64,000 nucleotides of DNA from Alteromonas sp. LOR (GTDB lineage: Bacteria; Pseudomonadota; Gammaproteobacteria; Enterobacterales; Alteromonadaceae): positions 165,779 to 229,778 of the forward strand of contig NZ_JQFW01000006.1 of the NCBI RefSeq assembly GCF_000753865.1, read 5' to 3'. Below the pieces are notes generated by a model. It ran no database searches and was not told where the DNA came from. It saw only the letters and a program-made list of their open reading frames with translations. Shown piece by piece: positions 27,624 to 35,972 of the stretch; position 1 is the stretch's first letter, and each line of letters begins with the position of its first letter. The position numbers and the translations under genes are program-made.

Positions 27624-28475
27624 GTGTTAAGTTATCAACATGCATTTCACGCGGGCAATCACGCCGACGTTATTAAACACTTGTGCTGGTTAGGCGTAAT
27701 AAAAGCGCTTAAGAAAAAAGACAAGCCCTTTACCCTTTATGACTCCCATGCAGGAGCCGGTTTATATGACTTTACCGATTCGCTATCTGCAAAGAATAAA
27801 GAGTACGAAACTGGCGTGTCGAGTTTAAGCAATGTGTCAGCAAGTTGTGAACTACTCAATGATTACATTACGCTATGCCAACGATTTGTAGACAAAGATG
27901 CCTACCCAGGCTCTCCCATCATCAGTGCCGAATTAAAGCGGGAGCACGACGTACTTCATGCTATGGAACTTCATCCCGCAGAGTATGCCAAGCTTGAGGC
28001 TAATTTTGCTGCCTATGCCGGGCATCACTCACATTGTCACAAGCGAGATGGATTCGAAGGCTTAATAGCGCTTACCCCTCCAAAGCCAAACAGAGGGGCG
28101 ATATTAATAGACCCGCCTTACGAAAGAGTTAACGAATACGACGATGTGGTAAGTGGTATCGAGGGCGTTTTAAAGCGATGGCAACAAGCCCAAATAGTTG
28201 TGTGGTATCCGCTACTGTCTGAGCGTGCAGGGGCAAAACACGGGGCCAGTGAACGTATGTGCGAAGCACTCAGTGCATTGGGAGCACCCTGTTTTAAAGC
28301 TGAAATGCAGGTAGCTGAAAATACCCATGATGCAGGTATGTATGGTTCAGGGATAATGGTGATAAACCCACCATGGCAGCTTGATACCACACTGAGTGCG
28401 GCTATGAATGAGGTAACAGGCTACATTGGTGAAAACAGCACATGTAGACTTGTTTGGGTTAACGAAGATAATTAA
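27624..28475 (+). CDS. rlmJ: 23S rRNA (adenine2030-N6)-methyltransferase RlmJ
   Basis: This 283-residue protein starts at GTG behind AGAGG. The N-terminus MLSYQHAFHAGNHADVIKH is diagnostic of RlmJ. The Rossmann methyltransferase has motif I around YDSHAGAGLYD and the N6-adenine motif IV as DPPYE. RlmJ methylates A2030 of 23S rRNA using SAM. Its stop is two bases before the kinase ATG, so rlmJ, the kinase and tesB probably form one transcript. Confidence 0.95.
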   Translation: MLSYQHAFHAGNHADVIKHLCWLGVIKALKKKDKPFTLYDSHAGAGLYDFTDSLSAKNKEYETGVSSLSNVSASCELLNDYITLCQRFVDKDAYPGSPIISAELKREHDVLHAMELHPAEYAKLEANFAAYAGHHSHCHKRDGFEGLIALTPPKPNRGAILIDPPYERVNEYDDVVSGIEGVLKRWQQAQIVVWYPLLSERAGAKHGASERMCEALSALGAPCFKAEMQVAENTHDAGMYGSGIMVINPPWQLDTTLSAAMNEVTGYIGENSTCRLVWVNEDN

Positions 28476-28477
28476 TC

Positions 28478-30331
28478 ATGTCCCAACTCAAAGGTCTTAA
28501 GCACTTTTATATACCCGACGAACAGTCTATTTACTTGCTGTCCCATGCGGACGCTAAAAAGTTAAAAGACTGGGTGAGTCTGTGTATGGCCGAGCTTAAG
28601 AGCCTAGGATATATCAATATTGAACTGCTAGGAAAAGGTGCCTTTGGTTTTGCTTTCTCTGGTACATCGCCCAACGGCGAACAACGGGTATTTAAATTCT
28701 CACGAATCACGCTTCCCCAACATATTCGAGAGCGGTTAGAAGAAGAAGCGTTCATGTTGTCTCATGTAAAGCATGAATATGTCCCTCGCTTTATTGAATA
28801 TCAGCAGATTAAAAAACAGTCCATTCTGGTCATGGCCCAAGCACCAGGAGAGGACCTTGAAAAGGTGAGCCTTCGATTAGGCCCCTTACCGCCTCGAGTG
28901 ATTGTTAAAATTGCGGTGCAAGTTGGTCAGCTGCTGTTTCAGTTTAGGCATTTTGTCGACAAGGGGCTGGAAAAACCCATCGTACATGGCGACATTAAGC
29001 CGTCAAACTTGGTATGGGACGCTGAAAACGAGTGTATTGGTCTTATCGACTGGGGCTCGTCGGTGTTCGCCCAAACTGACGCGTCAGGGCAATTCATTAC
29101 CAATAACGTTATGGATTTAATGTCGGGGGAGCTTCAACAAACTAACGCTCGTCTTGGCGATGTGTATTTTATCGGTGAAGAGCAACTTAACGGCGCTTTA
29201 TCCACCCCTCGCTTTGATGAGCAGGGGCTAGCCAGCACGCTATATGCACTGGCATCAGGGCAATCTTGCCGTTATGGCAGTAAAGTTATTACGCCTTCTT
29301 CCTTAGGCCTGCCCAAAATGCTGGCTGATATACTCACCTACATGTTAGATGAAGATGCGACCAAAAGAAGGCAGGGGGGAGACTATTTTTTTAAGCACCT
29401 TCATGTGCTGAAAAATATGGTGTTTTCAGAGGATAAAGACACTGCTTACACGGCGCTTATTCCTACCTGGGTCCACCAAACGAGCCAAGATATCGAGACG
29501 GTGGTTTACAGCTCAAGAAAATCATACCTTCGCCAGCAAGCTGCGCTTGAAAGTGAAGAGTTGCGGTATATTGATGACGCCCAGTTTGATCGATATTACA
29601 AAAACTACCTTCAAGGTATGGGAGATACTGAAAAAGCGTTTGTTTCTGCTATCAGTCGTTTAGGTCGCTATCCCGTGGTTGGGGGAATGGCTGTCAGGTG
29701 GGAGCCTGAGGGTATCTATGTAGACTCTAGTTTGAACCTGCACGACCCAAGTTTACGCCGTGCCTTTGAACAGGCCGTCAATAATGTGATTACTCTAGCG
29801 AGGGCCATTCACAAGCCAGCAGTATTTAAATGCTGTATGTTCAATGCGAAAAACACCGTACACATTGAACGTGATAATGAGCAACAAGACTTTATTCCGT
29901 CTAAGGCGCTACACATTCCGTACGAGTTATCAAAAGTATCATTGTCAAAAGACGACAGTAGAACCCATTCTTATTTCGAAGATGGTGATGATCCCGATGA
30001 GTTACTTAAGCTGCCTGAAACTATCATCGACACTATCAAGGCCCTCAATGCGATTCATCATACGGGATGCATTATTTTTGAGGCTTTGCCTATGCACTTG
30101 AAAATTCATAATTACTATACGCTACTCGATCACAGTCAAGAAGATACCTTTAAGGCACTTCTTGAAAACTTAGTGGCGCAAATTCCGCTTATAAAAGGGT
30201 TAGGTATTTCAGGGTTTATGAAGTTACCCTATAAAGATACTCGCTTTTTTGAGCATAAGGCATCACTGCCTGAAAAGTATTATCCAAGAAATCCCAAAGC
30301 ATTAAACCAAGAGAAAGAACAACATGTCTGA
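28478..30331 (+). CDS. Eukaryotic-like protein kinase domain protein
   Basis: The 617-residue protein has a kinase fold in residues 45-330: Gly loop GKGAFGFAFSG (52-62), Lys73 in RVFKFSR, a likely helix-C Glu near 88-90, catalytic loop VHGDIKPSN (169-177) and metal motif DWG (191-193) in place of DFG. Essential residues are kept, so it is probably active. Residues 330-617 match no domain I know and have no membrane segment, unlike PASTA kinases. It sits between rlmJ (2-bp gap) and tesB (8-bp overlap). Substrate unknown. Confidence 0.85.
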   Translation: MSQLKGLKHFYIPDEQSIYLLSHADAKKLKDWVSLCMAELKSLGYINIELLGKGAFGFAFSGTSPNGEQRVFKFSRITLPQHIRERLEEEAFMLSHVKHEYVPRFIEYQQIKKQSILVMAQAPGEDLEKVSLRLGPLPPRVIVKIAVQVGQLLFQFRHFVDKGLEKPIVHGDIKPSNLVWDAENECIGLIDWGSSVFAQTDASGQFITNNVMDLMSGELQQTNARLGDVYFIGEEQLNGALSTPRFDEQGLASTLYALASGQSCRYGSKVITPSSLGLPKMLADILTYMLDEDATKRRQGGDYFFKHLHVLKNMVFSEDKDTAYTALIPTWVHQTSQDIETVVYSSRKSYLRQQAALESEELRYIDDAQFDRYYKNYLQGMGDTEKAFVSAISRLGRYPVVGGMAVRWEPEGIYVDSSLNLHDPSLRRAFEQAVNNVITLARAIHKPAVFKCCMFNAKNTVHIERDNEQQDFIPSKALHIPYELSKVSLSKDDSRTHSYFEDGDDPDELLKLPETIIDTIKALNAIHHTGCIIFEALPMHLKIHNYYTLLDHSQEDTFKALLENLVAQIPLIKGLGISGFMKLPYKDTRFFEHKASLPEKYYPRNPKALNQEKEQHV

Positions 30332-31184
30332 CATAAAACTATCCTCGCTATTTGAGTTAGAAACTGTAGAAGCAGGCCTTTACCGAGGACAAAGCTGGGA
30401 CCTAGGATTTAGAGCGCTTTTTGGTGGCCAAGTGCTTGGTCAGGCCCTCGCAGCAGCCTATGAAACTGTTGATAAAGACCGCGTTGCCCATTCGTTTCAC
30501 ACCTATTTTTTATTACCTGGCGATGCGAAAAAACCGGTAGTTTATGATGTTGAAATTGTCCGTGATGGCCGCAGCTTCTCCGCGAGAAGGGTGAAGGCTA
30601 TTCAAGACGGTCGAAACATTTTTTATATGACGGCATCGTTTCAAGTACCTCAAGAAGGCATGCATCATCAGGCCCCCGAAATGCCTAACGTGCCGCCACC
30701 TGAAGAGGTGCAGTCAGACATCGATTTTTACCAAGAGAATTTTAGTAAAATAGCGAGGCCAATGAGAGAGGCTCTGAGCTATCACAAACCGGTAGATATA
30801 CGCACTATTAATGCGGCTAACTCTTATCAACCAGTAAAGCGTGACCCAACGCGCTATATATGGATGAAGGCGAGGGATCCCCTTGTTGGGTCTTTGTCCG
30901 TTCATCAAGCTGCTGTTGCTTACGCGTCTGACTACCATTTTTTAAGTACATCACTACAACCGCATGGCGTCGCAGTCACCGACAAATCATTGAGGATGGC
31001 AACCATTGACCATGCAATGTGGTTTCATCGCCCTGTGAACTTAAATGAATGGTTACTTTATGCCATGGACAGCCCTTTTAGTGGCGGTGCTCGTGGTTTA
31101 GTAAGAGGTCAAATTTTTACTCAGCAAGGCGAACTTGTCGCCTCAACGTCTCAGGAAGGGTTGATGCGTCAGGTAGACGTGTAA
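30324..31184 (+). CDS. tesB: Acyl-CoA thioesterase II
   Basis: The 286 residues match the length of E. coli TesB. The double hot-dog fold shows FGGQVLGQALAAAYETV and HSFHTYFLLPGD in the first half and ATIDHAMWFHRPVNLNEWLLY in the second, including the catalytic Asp region. It hydrolyses medium- and long-chain acyl-CoAs. It starts inside the end of the kinase gene, implying coupled translation. Confidence 0.95.
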   Translation: MSDIKLSSLFELETVEAGLYRGQSWDLGFRALFGGQVLGQALAAAYETVDKDRVAHSFHTYFLLPGDAKKPVVYDVEIVRDGRSFSARRVKAIQDGRNIFYMTASFQVPQEGMHHQAPEMPNVPPPEEVQSDIDFYQENFSKIARPMREALSYHKPVDIRTINAANSYQPVKRDPTRYIWMKARDPLVGSLSVHQAAVAYASDYHFLSTSLQPHGVAVTDKSLRMATIDHAMWFHRPVNLNEWLLYAMDSPFSGGARGLVRGQIFTQQGELVASTSQEGLMRQVDV

Positions 31185-31331
31185 TTTTATATGGCAAAAT
31201 TACATTCACTATTTGCGTATCGTCTATCAGTCAATCGACACAAAAAAATACAGAGCCTGATTCGAGGCCAGCATTGTTTGTAAAAGGGTTTTTAGAACGG
31301 CCATTAAAAAGGACACTTGAAGGAGAAAAAC

Positions 31332-31850
31332 ATGCACTATTCATTAGGCGAATTAACGCCAACGGTTGACGAAAGTGCGTATATCGCACCTGGCGCTCAT
31401 GTCATCGGTAACGTGAGCCTTCAGCATGGAAGCAGCGTGTGGTTTAACGCAGTTATTCGTGGCGATATGGACACTATTACGGTAGGAAAAGATACCAATA
31501 TCCAAGATGGTAGTGTCCTGCACACCGATGCTGGTGTTCCTCTTACTCTTGGCACAGGTGTTACCGTTGGTCATAAAGTAATGCTTCATGGTTGCACCAT
31601 TGGTGATTACTCGTTAATTGGTATTAATGCAGTTGTTTTAAATGGGGCAAATATTGGAAAGTATTGCATTATTGGTGCAAACGCTTTAATCACCGAGAAC
31701 ATGGAAATACCGGATTATAGCTTGGTAGTTGGTTCACCTGGAAAAGTGGTGAAAACACTTGATGAAAGCGTCGCGTCAAAGCTAGAAGCTTCCGCTGCCC
31801 ATTATCGAGGCAATGCGCAACACTATTTGAAGCACCTAACTGCTTTGTGA
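31332..31850 (+). CDS. Gamma-carbonic-anhydrase-like hexapeptide-repeat protein (YrdA family)
   Basis: From ATG 31332, behind AAGGAG, the protein has 172 residues; a TTG five codons upstream overlaps that site and is rejected. It is a left-handed beta-helix of hexapeptide repeats with metal-ligand histidines ([26 protein letters not shown]). The family binds zinc, and some members have carbonic anhydrase activity; others act on carnitine-related acyl compounds. Activity here cannot be decided from sequence. It stands alone between tesB and the sRNA candidate. Confidence 0.88.
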   Translation: MHYSLGELTPTVDESAYIAPGAHVIGNVSLQHGSSVWFNAVIRGDMDTITVGKDTNIQDGSVLHTDAGVPLTLGTGVTVGHKVMLHGCTIGDYSLIGINAVVLNGANIGKYCIIGANALITENMEIPDYSLVVGSPGKVVKTLDESVASKLEASAAHYRGNAQHYLKHLTAL

Positions 31851-31963
31851 TGCCGCTCAGTTCCCGCGCGTTAACTTCATCTCGATAAAAATAGATCTAT
31901 AAAATTTAAATCAATAACAGTTCAGACGCATGAAGGCTTTAATTCACAAACAGTTAGCCCAAT

Positions 31964-32066
31964 AAAAAACGCCCAGAACAATCGTTCTGGGCCTAGGGGA
32001 ATGGCTCATCTCTGAGCCGTGCGCTAACTTTTACAGGGAGAGATAATGTATGTATTAACGTTGAAC
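31964..32066 (-). ncRNA. Candidate trans-acting small RNA
   Basis: On the minus strand a good -10 box TATACT (32076-32071) would start a transcript near 32066. It runs about 103 nt to a perfect intrinsic terminator: stem GCCCAGAAC/GTTCTGGGC, loop GATT, then GTTTTTT. A second hairpin (GGCTCA/TGAGCC) precedes it. Between them lie pyrimidine-rich single-stranded stretches (ATCTCTCCCTG, ATTCCCC) that could pair with Shine-Dalgarno sequences. The terminator has no T-run on the plus strand, so it serves only a minus-strand transcript, and no minus-strand gene lies here. The -35 is weak. Family unknown. Confidence 0.55.
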
Positions 32067-32076
32067 GATAAGTATA

Positions 32077-32430
32077 GAATAGCTTTGTGCATTTTATAAA
32101 CAAATTAACAGTTAATTTTTTGTGACACCGTTATTTTAAAAATTTATTTCTTCATAACAATGCCTTACGAACTAACACCTCTGGTTCGACCATTAAATAA
32201 CCCTATTTTTTGCACATAACTCACCAAGTTATCAGTGCGTAATGTATAGAAATCCCGTTAGGTATCGTCAAAATCTTCCTCCATTGAGCCTGAAGCACCT
32301 CCATATTTTGAAAATGTTTAGCTAAAACCGTATTCACAAGATTTATGTTGAATACAGATGGTTGTACCACATGACGAACCTTGTAGTATGTGGCTATGAA
32401 TTAAAACTCCTGAATGTAAGAGGGGCTAAT
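32077..32430. other. AT-rich intergenic region upstream of aminotransferase
   Basis: About 350 bp without a convincing gene on either strand. It should contain the aminotransferase promoter and the minus-strand promoter of the sRNA candidate. Short plus-strand open frames (for example 27 codons from 32242) lack ribosome-binding sites. Confidence 0.5.
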
Positions 32431-33588
32431 ATGAAAGCATCTACAACGGCATTTACAACGGCATCTACAAAATCACTATCAACATTTATTCCACCAGAGC
32501 GCACTTTAATGGGACCGGGCCCCTCTGATGTAAGCCCTCGTATTCTTAACGCCATGGCGCGTCCTACACTAGGGCACCTCGACCCTTTGTTCATTGAATT
32601 GATGGATGAAACCAAAAACTTACTGCAATACGCGTTTAAAACTGAAAATGCGCTAACAATGCCCATATCTGCCCCTGGCTCTGCCGGCATGGAAGCATGT
32701 TTTGTGAATCTTGTTGAACCTGGTGATAAAGTCATTGTTTGCGTTAACGGCGTTTTCGGTTTGCGCATGGTTGAAAATGTAGAACGCTGCGGCGGCACTG
32801 CCATTACCATTCACAACACGTGGGGAGAGCAGACCGACCTTAATGCAGTGGAAGACGCACTGAACGCCAATCCAGATGTAAAGGTAGTGGCATTTGTGCA
32901 TGCAGAAACCTCAACAGGGGTGAGAAACGAAGCCAAATTACTGTGTGAGCTTGCTCAGAAACACAATTGCTTAACTATTGTTGATGCTGTTACCTCTCTT
33001 GGCGGTATCGAACTCGAGGTTGACGGCTGGGGAATAGACGCCATCTACTCAGGTTCGCAAAAGTGTCTCAGTTGCGTACCCGGCATAGCGCCAGTGTCTT
33101 TCAGTGATAAAGCTGTTTCAGTGATTCAAAACAGACAAACAAAAGTGCAAAGCTGGTTTCTCGATATGAATTTGATCGTAGGGTATTGGGGCAAGGGCGC
33201 TAAACGTGCTTATCACCATACCGCACCGGTTAACAGTATGTACGCGATGTACGAATCGCTTCTCGTATTGAAAGAGGAAGGTCTTGAGAATGCGTGGGAT
33301 AGACACGCAAGCGGACACGCAAAGTTAGCACAAGGCCTTGAAGAGATAGGTCTAAAGCTTACAGTAAATAGCGATTTTAGATTGCCTCAGCTCAACGTTG
33401 TACAAATACCCGATGGTGTTGATGACGCCGCGGTGCGCAGTCAGTTACTCAATGAGTTTAATTTAGAAATTGGTGCTGGTTTAGGAGAACATGCTGGAAA
33501 GGTATGGCGTATCGGTCTCATGGGATATGCCTGTAAACAGCGCAACATCGATCACTGTATCGCGTCGCTTAAAACTGTACTTAAGTAA
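32431..33588 (+). CDS. Class V aminotransferase (alanine/serine-glyoxylate type)
   Basis: ATG 32431 with AGAGGGGC upstream gives 385 residues; an ATG 23 codons earlier has no ribosome-binding site. It has the AGXT-type N-terminus (LMGPGPSDVSPRILNAM), the GSAGMEA substrate loop, DAVTSLGGIELEVD with the PLP-ring Asp, and the PLP lysine in SGSQKCLS. Members transfer amino groups from alanine or serine to glyoxylate; the true donor cannot be read from sequence. It appears monocistronic and ends at a terminator. Confidence 0.9.
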   Translation: MKASTTAFTTASTKSLSTFIPPERTLMGPGPSDVSPRILNAMARPTLGHLDPLFIELMDETKNLLQYAFKTENALTMPISAPGSAGMEACFVNLVEPGDKVIVCVNGVFGLRMVENVERCGGTAITIHNTWGEQTDLNAVEDALNANPDVKVVAFVHAETSTGVRNEAKLLCELAQKHNCLTIVDAVTSLGGIELEVDGWGIDAIYSGSQKCLSCVPGIAPVSFSDKAVSVIQNRQTKVQSWFLDMNLIVGYWGKGAKRAYHHTAPVNSMYAMYESLLVLKEEGLENAWDRHASGHAKLAQGLEEIGLKLTVNSDFRLPQLNVVQIPDGVDDAAVRSQLLNEFNLEIGAGLGEHAGKVWRIGLMGYACKQRNIDHCIASLKTVLK

Positions 33589-33626
33589 TTATATACAAAT
33601 ACTAAATTACAAATAGAGATTAACCT

Positions 33627-33667
33627 AAAGCTGGAGGCAGAAATAAATATGCAGCCAGCTTTTTTAT
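33627..33667 (+). terminator. Intrinsic terminator after aminotransferase
   Basis: The stem AAAGCTGG/CCAGCTTT encloses an inner GCA/TGC pair and is followed by a T-run. Confidence 0.75.
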
Positions 33668-33768
33668 TTTAAAACTAAAGCCTTGTTATTTGTTCACTCA
33701 GGGTTCATATAGGATGGCATAGACTGGACGCGCTATAATTAACCTTAATATCGATTAAAGGAACTGAT

Positions 33769-34524
33769 ATGCAAAACGTGCTTACATTTACCAAGACACT
33801 TATACTCCTTACCTTGTTTACCGCACCTTTATACACTGCACAAAGCCATGCACATACTGAGGCGAGTAAGGATGCTGTTAAGGAAAAAGAATCGCAAGCC
33901 AATGAAAGGTCATTAGGGACAATTAGTGTACAAGGAGTAGGAGCCATCGATGTTACACCTAATGCTTACTCCGTTACCTTTATCGTTGATGAACAAGGCA
34001 CAACGGTAACAAAGCTCAATGGGCAGCTTGAAAACGACTTAACATCTATTGTTAGTTTTTTATTAGAAGAGGGTATCGAAGAGCGTTACATTCAAAGTAT
34101 GCAAGTACGTCTTTCGCCCCGATACAACAATACGCCGCAGGGTAGAGAACAAGATGGTTTTACACTGTCTAGAGAAATCGCCATTACCTCAACAGATTTA
34201 GAGAATTACGATCGTGTGCTTGATGGCGTGCTCAAAAGAGGTGTTGATCGTATCCAACAATTCAATTTTGTAAACATGGGTGAAGCCTCTGTCTATCAGA
34301 AAGCGTTGGTAACAGCGGTCGCTGATGCAAAGAATAGAGCACAGTTGCTAGCAAAAGAATTAGGTGTGGAAGTGGGTGAAGTGGTTGCAATATCTGAATC
34401 TGGTGGCAATATGCCGATACCAGTCATGCGTGCCGACACGTTTTCCAAAGAAATGTCGCTGTCTTTGCCAGGGCAAGAGAGTGTGAACGCCCGTGTGAAT
34501 GTGACGTTTAACATTAATCAATAA
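33769..34524 (+). CDS. SIMPL (DUF541) domain periplasmic protein
   Basis: This 251-residue protein has an N-terminal signal peptide (about residues 1-27, ending QSHA). The SIMPL domain follows (TISVQGVGAIDVTPNAYSVTF, and VADAKNRAQLLAKELGVEVG near the C-terminal half). Homologues are periplasmic or outer-membrane associated; E. coli YggE is linked to oxidative stress. The molecular function is unknown. It is 12 bp upstream of msrC and may share its transcript. Confidence 0.85.
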   Translation: MQNVLTFTKTLILLTLFTAPLYTAQSHAHTEASKDAVKEKESQANERSLGTISVQGVGAIDVTPNAYSVTFIVDEQGTTVTKLNGQLENDLTSIVSFLLEEGIEERYIQSMQVRLSPRYNNTPQGREQDGFTLSREIAITSTDLENYDRVLDGVLKRGVDRIQQFNFVNMGEASVYQKALVTAVADAKNRAQLLAKELGVEVGEVVAISESGGNMPIPVMRADTFSKEMSLSLPGQESVNARVNVTFNINQ

Positions 34525-34536
34525 CAGGGTTACCGT

Positions 34537-34998
34537 TTGAAACAACAACACTATAGCCAGCTAATAAGCCAAGCGAAAAGCTTGGTATCGGGCGAGCAGG
34601 ACTTAATTGCCAATATGGCAAACATCAGTGCACTGCTGTTTAATGGTCTCGAAGATGTAAACTGGGCTGGTTTTTACCTGTACAAAGACGAACAGCTGGT
34701 TCTTGGGCCTTTTCAAGGTCAGCCTGCTTGTATTCGAATTCCAATGGGAAAAGGCGTATGTGGTACCAGTGCGTCCACACAAACCGTTCAGCGAATTGAC
34801 GATGTTCACGGGTTCGATGGTCACATTGCATGCGATGCGGCGTCAAATTCTGAAATTGTTGTACCCATTGTGGTTAACAACGCATTAATCGGTGTATTGG
34901 ATATAGACAGTCCAAATCACGCTCGCTTCACGCAAGATGATGAGGATGGCCTTGTCGAAATTGCGAATATATTGATTGAATCTCAGCAAGCACTATGA
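34537..34998 (+). CDS. msrC: Free methionine-(R)-sulfoxide reductase (GAF domain)
   Basis: This 153-residue single GAF-domain protein has the three conserved cysteines Cys65, Cys75 (GKGVCGTS) and Cys99 (GHIACDAAS). They are spaced 10 and 24 apart, exactly as Cys84, Cys94 and Cys118 of E. coli fRMsr (YebR). It reduces free Met-R-sulfoxide using thioredoxin. The start is a TTG with AGGGT upstream; no better start is visible. It overlaps the next gene by four bases (ATGA) and begins a yebR-proQ-prc arrangement. Confidence 0.92.
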   Translation: MKQQHYSQLISQAKSLVSGEQDLIANMANISALLFNGLEDVNWAGFYLYKDEQLVLGPFQGQPACIRIPMGKGVCGTSASTQTVQRIDDVHGFDGHIACDAASNSEIVVPIVVNNALIGVLDIDSPNHARFTQDDEDGLVEIANILIESQQAL

Positions 34999-35285
34999 AA
35001 TCAAACGTCGATATTCATGTAGTATTATCTACATTCGAGGACATGGAAGACGTTCATGATGACCCAGATGAGGCATCTGAACGTTTAAACTTCATTCTTC
35101 ACGGGATATATGATGCTGCTGAAGAAGATATAGAAACACAGCGTTTAGAGCAAATTTTGCACTACGCTTGGGAGTCTTGGCAACAAGATGCACATTTATT
35201 AGAAATTGATGACGACGAATTGCTCGATTGGGTTGACCACACGCTGGCAACTTGGGATGATGCAAATAACGATGAAATCTCCTGA
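34995..35285 (+). CDS. Small acidic hypothetical protein between msrC and proQ
   Basis: The 96-residue protein is very acidic, with many Asp/Glu (DMEDVHDDPDEASE, EIDDDELLDWVDHT) and several Trp. It has no signal peptide or membrane helix and is predicted helical. Its ATG overlaps the msrC stop (ATGA), and proQ starts 17 bp later, so it is embedded in the operon. E. coli has no counterpart at this position. I do not recognise a family. Confidence 0.75.
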   Translation: MKSNVDIHVVLSTFEDMEDVHDDPDEASERLNFILHGIYDAAEEDIETQRLEQILHYAWESWQQDAHLLEIDDDELLDWVDHTLATWDDANNDEIS

Positions 35286-35301
35286 ATAATTTAGAAAGTT
35301 A

Positions 35302-35970
35302 ATGGAATCAACAGAGAAGTTTACTACGAGTAAGGAAGTTATTGCTTTCCTTGCAGAGACCTTCCCAAAATGTTTTAGCATTGAAGGCGAGGCCCTCCCA
35401 CTTAAGATTGGTATTTTTCAAGATCTTGCTCAACGGTTAGACGATGAAGAGCGCGTGAGTAAAACGCTATTGCGCTCAACCCTTCGTCATTACACAAACA
35501 GTTGGCGTTACTTATACAGCATTAAAGAAGGCGCTCACCGCGTTGACCTTGATGGTGAAAAGGGCGAAGCAATTGAGAAAGAACATTCAGATCACGCGCA
35601 AAAGCAACTCGAAGAGAGTAAAGCTAAGGCTGCAGAAAAACGTAAGGCAAAGCTAGCACAGCAGCCTAAGCGTTCAGAAAAGCGTCAGTTCAATCGTCCT
35701 AAAGGCGAAAAACCGGCTAATTCTGCGCAACCTGAGGCAAAGCGCGGAACTAAACCGAAGAATAACAGACCAAATACTACGCCACCTGCTAAGTTAACTG
35801 AAGATGACATGAAGCAAGGCACTCGCGTTACCGTTAAGCTGGGTAAAGAACCTATGCCAGCGGCTATCACCGAGATTGCTAAAGACGGTATTCATGTTCA
35901 GCTTGATACAGGTATGGTGGTAAAAGTAAAAGCAGATGCTTTACGTTTGGCACGTTCCAAGAGGTCGTAA
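35302..35970 (+). CDS. proQ: RNA chaperone ProQ
   Basis: The 222-residue protein has an N-terminal FinO/ProQ domain (about 1-120: EVIAFLAETFPKCFSIEGE, LKIGIFQDLAQRL, RYLYSIKEGAHRVDLDGE). A basic Lys/Arg/Pro/Asn-rich linker (about 120-165) precedes a C-terminal Tudor-like domain (GTRVTVKLGKEPMPAAI). ProQ binds structured sRNAs and mRNA 3' ends. It lies two bases upstream of prc, as in E. coli. A ProQ in the cell makes the local sRNA candidate more plausible, but no link is shown. Confidence 0.96.
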   Translation: MESTEKFTTSKEVIAFLAETFPKCFSIEGEALPLKIGIFQDLAQRLDDEERVSKTLLRSTLRHYTNSWRYLYSIKEGAHRVDLDGEKGEAIEKEHSDHAQKQLEESKAKAAEKRKAKLAQQPKRSEKRQFNRPKGEKPANSAQPEAKRGTKPKNNRPNTTPPAKLTEDDMKQGTRVTVKLGKEPMPAAITEIAKDGIHVQLDTGMVVKVKADALRLARSKRS

Positions 35971-35972
35971 AT

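Noticed and set aside
32046..32099. 17-codon plus-strand open frame behind a strong AGGGAGAGA site
   Set aside because: It is the complement of the pyrimidine-rich part and promoter of the minus-strand sRNA candidate. The peptide has no recognisable character, and the nearby terminator points the other way.
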